Below, piece after piece: positions 32,767 to 40,533 of a DNA stretch of 40,533 nt. This DNA is from CAZNKU01 sp045545235 (GTDB lineage Bacteria; Bacillota; Clostridia; Monoglobales; Firm-18), in NCBI GenBank assembly GCA_045545235.1, contig JAZQAN010000053.1, forward strand, positions 1 through 40,533, written 5' to 3'. Below the pieces are notes generated by a model, which did no database searches, was not told the DNA's origin, and saw only the letters and a program-made list of their open reading frames with translations. Position 1 is the first letter of the stretch. Every line of letters starts with the position of its first letter. The position numbers were made by a program, and so were the translations under genes.

Positions 32767-32997
32767 TTGGATAAATTAACATATTTTGAAATTAAGGAAG
32801 ATATGGAAAAAGCAAGAGAAGAACTTATGATTGCAACGAGAAGTTTTGAATATGCAGATTCAAATGAACTTATAGATATATGTACATTGCAAATTGCAGT
32901 GGCGAGAAAAAAATGCGACTACCTTATAAAAATGGCAAAAGAGCAAGGGCTTTGTTGTGAAGAGTGGCTTACGGACAATTTGACGGCAGTTTTTTAA
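32767..32997 (+). CDS. DUF2508-like small helical protein
   Basis: A 76-residue protein made of two long helices: 'IKEDMEKAREELMIATRSFE' and 'ELIDICTLQIAVARKKCDYL'. The layout matches DUF2508, a clostridial family of unknown function often found near sporulation or DNA-replication genes. I chose TTG at 32767 as the start because AAGGAGG (32754-32760) is six bases upstream; the ATG at 32761 touches that site and is too close. A TATAAT lies at 32740-32745 without a clear -35 box. Single gene, divergent from ppdK. Confidence 0.72.
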   Translation: MDKLTYFEIKEDMEKAREELMIATRSFEYADSNELIDICTLQIAVARKKCDYLIKMAKEQGLCCEEWLTDNLTAVF

Positions 32998-33114
32998 AAA
33001 ATTTTAACCACAATCTGTTGTTGCTTTGTTTCTGAAAATTGAAAAATATGCACATTATATGCAATTTTTAATATTTTATGTAATTCAAAAAAATAAAAAA
33101 GTTTAAAAAAAGGC

Positions 33115-33143
33115 TTGATTTTTGAATTTTGGTGTGTTATAAT
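33115..33143 (+). promoter_or_regulatory. Promoter of rpmE
   Basis: TTGATT (33115-33120), 17-bp spacer, TATAAT (33138-33143), 37 bases upstream of the start codon. The 110 bases before it are A/T-rich and hold nothing else I can name. Confidence 0.72.
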
Positions 33144-33180
33144 TGTTGCGTTACAGAATTTGCAGAAGAGGTGAAACAGA

Positions 33181-33387
33181 ATGAAACAAGGTATACATCC
33201 TGATTACAAACAGACTACAATAACATGTGCTTGTGGTAATGTTATCGAAACAGGTTCAACAAGAGAAGATATTAAAGTTGAAATATGCAGTAAGTGTCAT
33301 CCTTTCTTCACAGGAAAACAGAAGCTTGTTGATACAGGCGGTCGTGTTGACAGATTTAAAAAGCGTTTCGAAGCATCACAGAAGTAA
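33181..33387 (+). CDS. rpmE: 50S ribosomal protein L31
   Basis: A 68-residue L31 of the zinc-binding type: 'CACGN' near residue 16 and 'CSKCHPFFTGKQKLVDTGGR' near residue 36. 'KQGIHPDY' at the start is the family signature. Zinc-containing L31 is often replaced by a zinc-free paralogue on zinc starvation; no such paralogue is in this window. AGAGGTG lies upstream of the ATG. It is transcribed alone and ends in a terminator. Confidence 0.97.
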   Translation: MKQGIHPDYKQTTITCACGNVIETGSTREDIKVEICSKCHPFFTGKQKLVDTGGRVDRFKKRFEASQK

Positions 33388-33415
33388 TTTCATTAAAAAT
33401 CAGAGATTAGATATA

Positions 33416-33443
33416 AAACCCAAGGATTTTGTCCTTGGGTTTT
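33416..33443. terminator. Terminator between rpmE and the convergent operon
   Basis: Perfect 11-bp stem AAACCCAAGGA / TCCTTGGGTTT (33416-33426 with 33432-33442), loop TTTTG, T-run after it on plus and A/T-rich sequence on minus. The sipL-operon gene ends at 33453, so it can serve both. Confidence 0.88.
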
Positions 33444-33452
33444 TGTCGTTTT

Positions 33453-34085
33453 TTACGCACATACAAATACAATTACGTAAATTACAGCTATTGCAACAAG
33501 TGCCGCAGATGAAAGCCATAGCGGAAGAGGCTTGTTTCTTGGTCGGCGGTCAAGTGACTTTATTAAAGGTGAAGCTGCAAGCATAAGTACTGTAAGGGCA
33601 AGGAGCATATATAGTACCGGCTTGTTATTCATATATGTTCTCATTGAAAATTCAAGCATAAAGTAAGCCGATATTATACCAAACAAGGTGGATGTATCAA
33701 TAACCCTGTCACGCTTGTGGCGTATTTCGACTTTTTCACTTTCGGGACTTTCCTTCCATTTCGCAATTTTCAAAGCGGCATCTTCACCAAGTGTGTTTTT
33801 TAAAAGAGCTTCAGGGTCTTCGTAAAGTAAATCAGCTTCAACCTGTGTAAGGTTAAGTGTTGCAAAATCTTCAGTTTGTTCGCAAAATTTGCATATGCCC
33901 CTGAATTCTTTCTTTTCATGAGGATATCCACATTGCTTGCAGACGTGAAATTCAATTGTATCAGTTACTTTAACCCCCTCTGTATCGCAATTTGAACAGA
34001 TAAGGTATTCTGTTCCGTCATCAGCAGTGCGTGTTATTAAATCTTTTTCTTCAAATTCTTTTCCGCATACGTTGCAAGTTTTCAT
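33453..34085 (-). CDS. Zinc-ribbon membrane protein, function unknown
   Basis: A 210-residue protein. The N-terminal 75 residues have four CxxC pairs ('CNVC', 'CSNC', 'CKQC', 'CKFC') that form two zinc ribbons. A soluble linker of about 60 residues follows. Three hydrophobic helices follow at about 134-152, 157-175 and 186-208. The zinc part should face the cytoplasm. I do not recognise a named family. It is the last gene after sipL and the aldo/keto reductase gene; AAAGGAG precedes the ATG and the gap is 12 bases. Confidence 0.75.
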   Translation of the reverse strand: MKTCNVCGKEFEEKDLITRTADDGTEYLICSNCDTEGVKVTDTIEFHVCKQCGYPHEKKEFRGICKFCEQTEDFATLNLTQVEADLLYEDPEALLKNTLGEDAALKIAKWKESPESEKVEIRHKRDRVIDTSTLFGIISAYFMLEFSMRTYMNNKPVLYMLLALTVLMLAASPLIKSLDRRPRNKPLPLWLSSAALVAIAVIYVIVFVCA

Positions 34086-34097
34086 ATTAATTCTCCT

Positions 34098-35030
34098 TTA
34101 AAGTTTTATTCGCAAAAGTTCATTTATTGTTTTGTCATCTACCTTGAAAGCCTCCATGGCTTTTAGTACATATTCTGACTTTGTGCAGCCTATTATAGGG
34201 AATGTATCAAAGTCTTTTTGATTTATTAGGTAAGCAAGTCCCAAAGCCGTAAGTGAGTAGCCTGTTTCAATGCTGATTTTTTTAAGCAAGTGATAGGTTT
34301 TAATGTTTTCTTCGCAGTAGTATCTTTGTCTTGCTTTTTCGCTTAAGGCATTCTGGTCATATTTTTCAAAAAAACCTTTCCCTTGAGATGCAAAGGCAAA
34401 CACAGGCATATTGTATTTTTTGTAATATTTATATTCTGTTTCGTTCATTGCAACCAGAGTCGGGTCATAAATGTGTGAGGCTTTTGCAAGCGACCATTGT
34501 ATCTGACCGCCAAATATTGGTTGCAGATTATTTTTATTTGCATATTCGTTTGCATTTTCCATACGAAAGCTTTGCCAGTTAGAAACACCCCAGTATTTTA
34601 CCTTGCCTTTTTTTATAATGTTGTTTACGGCGTCAACTACGGTTTCTACGGGTACGGAGTGGTCATCTCTGTGCAACCACAGAATGTCTATTGCATCAAC
34701 ACCTAAAAGTGAAAGGCTTGTGTCTACATCCTTTTCAATTTCTTCCTGTGAAAGCCTGTTTATTTCCATATGTCCAACAGGCGGATGTGCTGCTTTTGTA
34801 CTTATCACTATTTTGTTTTTTAAATGTTTCTCTTTTAAATATTCGCCAATTATTTTTTCGCTTTCTCCATTTACATACAACCTTGCAGTATCAATTATGT
34901 TACCACCGTTTTCGGTGTATAAATCCAAATTTTCAAAAGCGGTTTTACGGTTTATGGAGTCACCGAAGTAATCGGAACCCATTATAATGGGGAATATTTC
35001 AAAATGGGTATTTTTTAAAATTTTTTTCAT
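34098..35030 (-). CDS. Aldo/keto reductase
   Basis: A 310-residue NADPH-type oxidoreductase of the AKR barrel. The tetrad is visible: Asp in 'GGNIIDTARLY', Tyr in the same motif, Lys in 'VISTKAAHPP', and His in 'ILWLHRDDHSV'. 'YWGVSNWQS' and 'PIIGCTKSEYVL' are the usual cofactor-side motifs. The substrate is unknown. The ATG at 35030 has GGAGGTG upstream; this site lies inside the hairpin at 35037-35068, so translation could be controlled by it. Longer starts upstream have no site. Confidence 0.9.
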   Translation of the reverse strand: MKKILKNTHFEIFPIIMGSDYFGDSINRKTAFENLDLYTENGGNIIDTARLYVNGESEKIIGEYLKEKHLKNKIVISTKAAHPPVGHMEINRLSQEEIEKDVDTSLSLLGVDAIDILWLHRDDHSVPVETVVDAVNNIIKKGKVKYWGVSNWQSFRMENANEYANKNNLQPIFGGQIQWSLAKASHIYDPTLVAMNETEYKYYKKYNMPVFAFASQGKGFFEKYDQNALSEKARQRYYCEENIKTYHLLKKISIETGYSLTALGLAYLINQKDFDTFPIIGCTKSEYVLKAMEAFKVDDKTINELLRIKL

Positions 35031-35036
35031 AAAAAC

Positions 35037-35068
35037 ACCTCCGTTTATATGGTAACATAAACGGAGGT
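35037..35068 (-). promoter_or_regulatory. Hairpin covering the aldo/keto reductase ribosome site
   Basis: Perfect 12-bp inverted repeat ACCTCCGTTTAT / ATAAACGGAGGT (35037-35048 with 35057-35068), loop of eight. On the minus-strand mRNA the ribosome site GGAGGT is in the 3' arm and is followed by GTTTTT and the ATG. It is therefore both a possible terminator for sipL and a lock on translation of the next gene. Confidence 0.75.
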
Positions 35069-35078
35069 TTACAGTCAA

Positions 35079-36629
35079 CTATTTTATAGGAATCATAAGC
35101 TGTCTGCCGTCAAAAATTTCTGTGTCTGATGATATATTATTAATTTCCATAAGGGCATTTTTAGATATTCTGTGTTTTTTTGCAATACTCCACAGATTGT
35201 CATCTTTTTTCGCAAAATAAATCTTTATGCAGTAAGATTTTCTTTTATCATAGCTTTGTGCATCATCAATAGATACAGAAGATACTGATTCTATTTTTTC
35301 ATTGACTAAAACATCTGTGTCAATTTGCAGCACAAAACGCAAATCAATTTCGTTGCCGATGCTTATATTGTAGGAAGAATGTATTATATCAAGAGTAACA
35401 TCGCATAGCATACCCTCTTTTGCATCAGGCAAATCAAATGTGTGAGAAAATGTTTGTTGATGCTTGTGTAGGCTAATGGGAGCAGTAGGTTGGTTGCATA
35501 AATACATAATGTCTGTTTCAATTATTCCTTCAATTATTACCTGTTTATTTTCCGCGCGTGCATTTGCAAGATATGCTCTTGGTGTTACATTTAAAATTTC
35601 CAGAAAATCCGGTGAATCAACATCAAGCATGGCAGTATCTTTTGCAGTGTGCTGGTAACTGTTTTGGGAAATAAGTCTTGTTACAACGGCACCCTCGTGG
35701 GAAACTGACATTGGAGTTTTGGTGCAGTATGCATCTTTTACAATTGTCAGTTCTGACTTATAGCATGCCTTTGCAGTTGCGGTTATTATACATTCCAGCA
35801 TAATACATCTGCTGTCGCCGTCTATGTCAGCTTCGGGCTTGTAGAATATGCGGTTTATACAAAGCTTGAGGCGGGGGTTCATATCTTCAGAGACATTGGG
35901 CATAGCTATTGTTTCTGCAAAGGGAACTTCGTATTTTGCATTGTGTATGTTTCCATCAGTATCACCTGTATAAATTGCTGACACTTGCAAGTTTCCCTTA
36001 ATTATCATTTTATCAGAACTTAAATAATACTCTTTATTTCTTATGCATACCTGCATGCAAAGTATTTTTTCTATTGAAGGATTGCCTGCCGGAATGTCAA
36101 GAGTTTCCCGTATACACAGTTGTTCACAAACACGGCTTGCCGTTTTGTATGGGGTTAATGTGCAGTCTAAAACCTCAAGCGGTTCATCTGTGGATATTGC
36201 CGTGCATACTGTTGAAGTAACTTCTTCTGTTACATTTACATCTATCCCCATAAGAACTTTTACATTCAGTTTTCTTGGATTAAGTACAGTAAAATCAATG
36301 TTGTCGCTGTTTACTTCTGCTTCTGCATACATACCGTCTTTTGTACCCTTTGCATCCATAAGGTGAGAAAATTGCTGATTTGCAGATATGCTGTATACAT
36401 TTTCGTCATCACCAAGATACAATATAACAATTTCTGTTCTGCCTTCAATGGAAATACGGTCTGCCGAACAACTTTTTTCCGCAAGTGAGGGAGATGCGTT
36501 TATCTGGAGTATTTTTAAAATATCCGGATAAATATCGGGAACAATAATATCCGCCTCGCAGTATGCCTGTGAAAAAGCAACTATTGATTTTTCGCCTATA
36601 CAAATATTTTCCCTGTTAAGTTCTGTCAT
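35079..36629 (-). CDS. sipL: SipL-like sporulation protein (DUF3794/SPOCS + LysM)
   Basis: A 516-residue protein with an SPOCS/DUF3794 module pattern repeated along residues about 20-440 ('GRTEIVILYLGDDENVYSIS', 'GNLQVSAIYTGDT', 'EGIIETDIMYLCNQ') and one LysM motif at the C-terminus ('KKDDNLWSIAKKHRISKNAL', 'DGRQLMIPIK'). In Clostridioides difficile, SipL of about this size and layout binds the coat base protein SpoIVA through LysM and is needed for coat attachment. The start follows GGAGG. This supports a spore former. It is the first gene of the operon with the aldo/keto reductase. Confidence 0.85.
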   Translation of the reverse strand: MTELNRENICIGEKSIVAFSQAYCEADIIVPDIYPDILKILQINASPSLAEKSCSADRISIEGRTEIVILYLGDDENVYSISANQQFSHLMDAKGTKDGMYAEAEVNSDNIDFTVLNPRKLNVKVLMGIDVNVTEEVTSTVCTAISTDEPLEVLDCTLTPYKTASRVCEQLCIRETLDIPAGNPSIEKILCMQVCIRNKEYYLSSDKMIIKGNLQVSAIYTGDTDGNIHNAKYEVPFAETIAMPNVSEDMNPRLKLCINRIFYKPEADIDGDSRCIMLECIITATAKACYKSELTIVKDAYCTKTPMSVSHEGAVVTRLISQNSYQHTAKDTAMLDVDSPDFLEILNVTPRAYLANARAENKQVIIEGIIETDIMYLCNQPTAPISLHKHQQTFSHTFDLPDAKEGMLCDVTLDIIHSSYNISIGNEIDLRFVLQIDTDVLVNEKIESVSSVSIDDAQSYDKRKSYCIKIYFAKKDDNLWSIAKKHRISKNALMEINNISSDTEIFDGRQLMIPIK

Positions 36630-36750
36630 TTATAAAACCTCCGTAACACACTAAATACATTATTGTATTAAAATAATATTAACTTACTCTTTTATTTATG
36701 ATAAAAATGTGATAAAATAGTTTTAGTTATATATTGAAAGGGATTTTAAA

Positions 36751-38499
36751 ATGGCATTTGATGGATTGGCAGTAGCCTGTATTGTACACGAACTTAATAA
36801 TACTTTGTCACAGGGCAGAGTGGATAAAATTCTTCAGCCCGAATACGACGAAATAATTCTTGGGATAAGGGCAGGAGGAAAAAATCGTAAGCTTGTTTTG
36901 AGCGCAAGCTCATCTAACCCACGAATACATTTTACTGATACTCAAAAGGAAAACCCCGAAAAGGCACCTATGTTTTGTATGCTTCTTCGAAAGCATCTGC
37001 TTGGAGGTAAGGTAGTTGCCGTTATTCAGCCGGATTTTGAGCGAGTGGCAGAAATTCATATTGAAAGCCGTGACGAACTTGGCGATGTTTCTGTAAAGCG
37101 TCTTATAATAGAGGTTATGGGCAGGGTGAGCAATATTATACTTACAGATGGTGAAGGGAAGGTTCTGGGCAGTATAAAGCATATTGACTTTTCAGTTTCG
37201 CAGGTGCGTCAGCTTATACCCGGGATGTTGTATGAAATGCCTCCTTCACAGGGCAAGCTTAACCCAATGGAGGTAAGCGAACAGGATATAGAAGATAAAT
37301 TGTGGCAATATAGTTTAGGGGCAGATAAATTTATTCTTGATACTTTTGTGGGTATAGGGCCTCTTTCTGCAAGGGAAATAGCATACCGTGCAACAGGTTG
37401 TGCAGATACAAACTGCCAGCTTATGTCAAATGAACAAAAAACAAAATTTTCTGAATTTTTATACGAATTTTTTGAAAAAATAAAATCAGGAAATTTTTCT
37501 CCTGTACTTATTTATAAGGATGAAGAAAAAATCAAGGATTTCAGCGGTATTGATATTACTCATTATGAAAATCTCTTTGTTGTAAAACCCTGTAATAGCT
37601 TCAATGAAGCAGTTGACGAATATTTTAAAACAAAAGATTTTCAGGAGCGTATGTCACAAAAAACATCAAGCCTTATGAAATTTGTGGAAACAAATATTCA
37701 AAGATGCCAGAAAAAACTTGCTCTTCAGCAACAAAAAATGAAGGATTGTGAAAGCAAGGAAAAATATAAGGTTATGGGGGATTTGCTTACTGCAAATCTT
37801 TACAGAATAAATTATGGTGATGAATTTGCAGAAGTGGAAAATTTTTACGATAATATGAATGTGCTTAAAATAACACTAAAGCCTGAACTTTCACCTTCGC
37901 AGAACGCACAGAGATATTACACTATTTACCAAAAACTCAAAAATGCAGAGGTTGTAACTGCAGAGCAAATGGAGCTTGCCCGTCAGGAAATAGATTATCT
38001 TGAAAGTATAAAGGAAAATCTGATGATTGTAGAAAATGACAGGGAAATAAACGAGCTTCGCGATGAGCTTTACAGTCAGGGCTATCACGTAAAACGTGTG
38101 GAAAAATCAAAAATACGCAAGCAGGTTTCAAAGCCTCTTGAATTTCATCTTTCAGACGGATTTGTAGCTTATGTGGGAAGAAATAATATGCAAAACGATG
38201 AGCTTACACTACGTCAGTCGCGTTCAAATGATTTGTGGTTTCACACAAAATTTATACACGGAAGTCATACTGTTATTAAAACAGAAGGAAGAATGCCGTC
38301 GGATGATGTAATTGTAGAGGCAGCAAAAATTTGTGCCTATTACAGCAAGGCTCGTAATTCTGCAAATGTTCCTGTGGATTACACTATTATAAAAAATGTA
38401 AAAAAACCCAGCGGAGCCAAACCGGGAATGGTTATCTATGATAATTACAATACTGTTAATGTAAAGCCGGAACTGCCTGACAACGCTGAAATAAATTAA
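36751..38499 (+). CDS. rqcH: RqcH/FbpA ribosome-quality-control protein (NFACT family)
   Basis: A 582-residue protein close to the length of B. subtilis RqcH. The NFACT-N domain has 'MAFDGLAVACIVHELN', 'GRVDKILQPEYDEI' and 'EVMGRVSNIILTD'. A helix-hairpin-helix follows ('FVGIGPLSAREIAYRA'), then a long coiled coil (about residues 290-440) and the NFACT-R domain ('RSRSNDLWFHTKFIHGSHTV'). RqcH binds 50S subunits with stalled chains and recruits tRNA-Ala to add Ala tails. At the Asp-Arg pair reported as essential in RqcH the sequence here reads 'DFERV', an Asp-to-Glu change by my alignment. GAAAGGG precedes the ATG. Confidence 0.93.
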   Translation: MAFDGLAVACIVHELNNTLSQGRVDKILQPEYDEIILGIRAGGKNRKLVLSASSSNPRIHFTDTQKENPEKAPMFCMLLRKHLLGGKVVAVIQPDFERVAEIHIESRDELGDVSVKRLIIEVMGRVSNIILTDGEGKVLGSIKHIDFSVSQVRQLIPGMLYEMPPSQGKLNPMEVSEQDIEDKLWQYSLGADKFILDTFVGIGPLSAREIAYRATGCADTNCQLMSNEQKTKFSEFLYEFFEKIKSGNFSPVLIYKDEEKIKDFSGIDITHYENLFVVKPCNSFNEAVDEYFKTKDFQERMSQKTSSLMKFVETNIQRCQKKLALQQQKMKDCESKEKYKVMGDLLTANLYRINYGDEFAEVENFYDNMNVLKITLKPELSPSQNAQRYYTIYQKLKNAEVVTAEQMELARQEIDYLESIKENLMIVENDREINELRDELYSQGYHVKRVEKSKIRKQVSKPLEFHLSDGFVAYVGRNNMQNDELTLRQSRSNDLWFHTKFIHGSHTVIKTEGRMPSDDVIVEAAKICAYYSKARNSANVPVDYTIIKNVKKPSGAKPGMVIYDNYNTVNVKPELPDNAEIN

Positions 38500-38547
38500 C
38501 ATAAAAAGTCTTTTCAAACTGCACATACTAATTCGGGAGGTGTTTGT

Positions 38548-39324
38548 TTGAAAAGATTTTTTTTATTTTTGTGCGGTGTTTTTCTGTTGGTGTCTGTCTG
38601 TGGCTGTGACACCAACGGCACAGTAGCAAAGGGTGATGTACAGAATGAGCAAAAGATTGGATGGGGACTTAAAAAGGTTGAAAATTCAGAACCTGAAGTT
38701 CCCAATACCTGGAAAGAAATGCTAAAAAAATACGACGGGTATTATATTGGTAATACTGATGAAAAGGTAATGTACCTTACTTTTGATGAAGGATACGAAA
38801 ACGGGTATACAGGGAAAATACTTGATGTTTTGAAAAAAACCAAAACTCCTGCAGCTTTTTTTGTAACAGGACCATATATAGATAATGAGCCGGAGCTTAT
38901 CAAAAGAATGGTTAATGAAGGCCATATTGTAGGAAATCATACAGTAAATCACCCAAGTATGCCTGATGTGACCGATGAAAAAATAACGGAAGAATTATCT
39001 ACACTTAATGAAAAATTCAACAAGCTTACAGGTGAAAATATGAGGTTTATGAGACCACCAAGGGGTGAGTTTTCAGAAAGGACTTTGGCGACAATACAAA
39101 AAAACGGCTATAAAACCATATTCTGGAGTATAGCATACGCAGACTGGAATACCAAAAATTTAAAGGGTGAAGATTATGCAGTAAATCAGGTTACAAGGCA
39201 GTTTCACAATGGGGCTGTAATTCTTCTCCATGCGGTGTCTGTTGATAATGCAAATGGTTTGGAAAGAATTATCAATACTGCAAAAAAACAGGGCTATGTG
39301 TTTAAAAGTCTTGACGATTTATAA
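38548..39324 (+). CDS. pdaA: Polysaccharide deacetylase, PdaA type (muramic-lactam synthesis)
   Basis: A 258-residue secreted or membrane-anchored enzyme. The N-terminus 'RFFLFLCGVFLLVSVCGCD' is a hydrophobic export signal ending in a possible lipobox with Cys20. The deacetylase domain has 'YLTFDEGYENGYTGKILDVL' (the motif is TFDxGYENG, as in PdaA), 'AAFFVTGPYI', 'HIVGNHTVNHPSM' with the metal His pair, 'RPPRGEFSE' and 'LLHAVS'. PdaA removes the acetyl from muramic acid in spore cortex. The start is TTG at 38548 with GGGAGGTG upstream. It sits right before spoIVB, consistent with sporulation. Confidence 0.9.
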   Translation: MKRFFLFLCGVFLLVSVCGCDTNGTVAKGDVQNEQKIGWGLKKVENSEPEVPNTWKEMLKKYDGYYIGNTDEKVMYLTFDEGYENGYTGKILDVLKKTKTPAAFFVTGPYIDNEPELIKRMVNEGHIVGNHTVNHPSMPDVTDEKITEELSTLNEKFNKLTGENMRFMRPPRGEFSERTLATIQKNGYKTIFWSIAYADWNTKNLKGEDYAVNQVTRQFHNGAVILLHAVSVDNANGLERIINTAKKQGYVFKSLDDL

Positions 39325-39359
39325 TCGCAAACCTGCAACTTTTAACAGGGGGTGATTTG

Positions 39360-40409
39360 TTGCACAGAAATGTAAGAAAAAATTTCTTGTTTTGTTTAAT
39401 TGCCTTTTTTGCCTTTGGATATCAGTTTTCTAATATATCTCCATTTGAGTCAGATACTGTACGTGCTGCCGAGCAGTGCAGCCTTATACTTGGGGGACAG
39501 TCTATAGGGGTCAGTATAAATAATGGCGGAATTACCGTTGTGGATACTACTGATTTTCAGGGCGAGGATGGAAAAAAACATAGCCCTGCCAAAGAATGTG
39601 GTATAGAAAAAGGAGACGTAATTGTTGCTGTAAACGACGAAAAAATCATGTCGTCGAAAGAATTTTCTGACACAGTAAATGGTTGTGACAATGAAAAGGT
39701 AAAAATTGCGTTTATTCGTAACGGTGAAGAAAAATTAGCTGTCATAAATGCAGTTAAATCTGCCGATGACGGAAAATATCGTCTTGGATTATGGGTAAAT
39801 GACGGAATTAACGGTCTTGGTACACTTACCTTTATAAATCCAAAAAGCGGGGATTTCGGTGCGCTTGGCCATGGAGTAAAAGATGGTGAAACCGGTAAAA
39901 TTGCAAATGGAAAAGGAAGTATTTGTTTTGCAAATATAACTGATGTTAATAAAAGTACAAGCAAGGAAATAGGTGAAGTGATAGGATATTTTTCATCATC
40001 TGAAATAGGAAAAGTCAAAGAAAATACAGAATTCGGCATTTTCGGAACCTTTAAGGGAGATTTGAATAAGCTAAACGGCAAGGTTGTTGAAACAGCATCA
40101 AGAGAAGAAATAAAAAAGGGCGCTGCCCATATTGTTTGCTGTGTAGATAATGAAAAAACAGAAAAATTCAGCGTTGACATTGAAAAAATATATGTAAATT
40201 CAAAGAATAACAGAAATATGGTAATAAGAATAACCGATGAAAAATTACTGGAACGCACAGGAGGTATTGTACAGGGGATGAGCGGAAGTCCGATAATCCA
40301 GAACGGCAAACTTGTTGGAGCTGTTACGCATGTTTTTGTGAATGACCCCACAAGAGGTTATGGGATATTTATTGAGAATATGCTCTTAGAGGCAGAGAAG
40401 ATTAAATAA
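39360..40409 (+). CDS. spoIVB: SpoIVB serine peptidase (S55)
   Basis: A 349-residue mother-cell signalling protease from the forespore. An N-terminal membrane anchor (about residues 8-26) is followed by a PDZ domain ('GIEKGDVIVAVNDEKI') and the S55 peptidase domain with His in 'FGALGHGV' and Ser in 'IVQGMSGSPIIQNGKLVGAV', ending 'THVFVNDPTRGYGIFIENML'. In Bacillus it cleaves SpoIVFA and starts pro-sigma-K processing. The TTG at 39360 is preferred because AGGGGGTGAT is five to six bases before it; TTG at 39357 is the alternative. A terminator follows. Confidence 0.96.
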   Translation: MHRNVRKNFLFCLIAFFAFGYQFSNISPFESDTVRAAEQCSLILGGQSIGVSINNGGITVVDTTDFQGEDGKKHSPAKECGIEKGDVIVAVNDEKIMSSKEFSDTVNGCDNEKVKIAFIRNGEEKLAVINAVKSADDGKYRLGLWVNDGINGLGTLTFINPKSGDFGALGHGVKDGETGKIANGKGSICFANITDVNKSTSKEIGEVIGYFSSSEIGKVKENTEFGIFGTFKGDLNKLNGKVVETASREEIKKGAAHIVCCVDNEKTEKFSVDIEKIYVNSKNNRNMVIRITDEKLLERTGGIVQGMSGSPIIQNGKLVGAVTHVFVNDPTRGYGIFIENMLLEAEKIK

Positions 40410-40445
40410 AAATGTTCGCCTATGTTAACAGGCGGACATTTTTGT
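40408..40445 (+). terminator. spoIVB terminator
   Basis: A 14-bp stem AAAAATGTTCGCCT / AGGCGGACATTTTT (40408-40421 with 40430-40443, one G-T pair), loop of eight, then T-rich sequence. It overlaps the stop codon region. Confidence 0.9.
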
Positions 40446-40454
40446 TTGCCATTA

Positions 40455-40483
40455 TTGCCAAATGTTTTAATTTATGCTATAAT
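40455..40483 (+). promoter_or_regulatory. Promoter of the next gene
   Basis: TTGCCA (40455-40460), 17-bp spacer, TATAAT (40478-40483) with an extended TGC before the -10 box. Confidence 0.7.
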
Positions 40484-40527
40484 ACAAATGAATTTTATAT
40501 TTTACCAGAAAATCCGGGAGGAAAATT

Positions 40528-40533
40528 ATGAAA
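40528..40533 (+). CDS. First two codons of the next gene, probably spo0A
   Basis: ATG-AAA at the end of the window with GGGAGG seven bases upstream and a good promoter. In spore-forming Firmicutes spo0A follows spoIVB, so this is probably Spo0A, but only two codons can be seen. Confidence 0.4.

Noticed and set aside
39557..40351. 264-codon open frame antisense to spoIVB
   Set aside because: It is a shadow of spoIVB, which has clear motifs; the antisense protein has repetitive Ser/Phe/Pro-rich composition and no ribosome site.

Overview
This is an AT-rich chromosomal segment of a spore-forming low-GC Gram-positive bacterium, most probably an anaerobic clostridial gut organism. The evidence is the sporulation genes (a SipL-like DUF3794/LysM protein, PdaA, SpoIVB and the probable start of spo0A), a T-box riboswitch, PPDK, RqcH, a PolC-type polymerase relative and sigma-A promoters close to TTGACA-N17-TATAAT. 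The species cannot be told from the sequence.

Layout. 1-1.07 kb: end of the ribosomal/rpoA operon (rpoA 3' part, rplQ). 1.1-2.6 kb: minus-strand CDP-alcohol phosphatidyltransferase with a likely 3' frameshift, a gene remnant, and a DUF998 membrane protein. 2.7-8.6 kb: minus-strand amino-sugar glycoside operon (EamA transporter, GH89-like, GH20-like) divergent from an AraC-type regulator. 8.6-14.7 kb: minus-strand tRNA-dependent asparagine operon: T-box, AspRS fused to GatC, a GatA-like protein without its catalytic serines, GatB, and an asparaginase-family protein. 14.7-15.3 kb: tRNA-Pro(GGG) followed by three tandem 152-bp repeats rich in small hairpins. 15.4-21.9 kb: an accessory, defence-like block: a stripped-down PolC-like polymerase with an unknown partner, divergent from a WYL regulator, a PD-(D/E)XK-type nuclease and a small zinc-ribbon protein, then a membrane-anchored TIR protein. 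21.9-24.4 kb: SGNH hydrolase and a DUF4832-type glycosidase-like protein. 24.4-28.3 kb: metF, a MetH reactivation-domain protein and metH. 28.3-32.7 kb: SulP transporter and ppdK. 32.7-33.4 kb: DUF2508 protein and rpmE. 33.4-36.6 kb: minus-strand sipL, aldo/keto reductase and zinc-ribbon membrane protein. 36.7-40.5 kb: rqcH, pdaA, spoIVB and the first codons of the next gene.

The most unusual part is the aspS-gatC/gatA/gatB/asparaginase operon. AspRS carries His31, as in non-discriminating enzymes. It is covalently joined to GatC, and the leader displays an Asn codon overlapping a Glu codon. The GatA protein has lost the amidase Ser and cis-Ser, so the usual glutaminase cannot work. An asparaginase-fold protein lies immediately downstream of gatB. 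I infer a rewired Asn-tRNA transamidosome whose ammonia comes from another source; the asparaginase is the closest candidate, but this is not proven by the sequence.

The second unusual part is the 15.4-21.9 kb block, where two divergent operons and a TIR gene look like a defence or mobile-element cargo next to a tRNA gene. Promoter and terminator calls are by eye.
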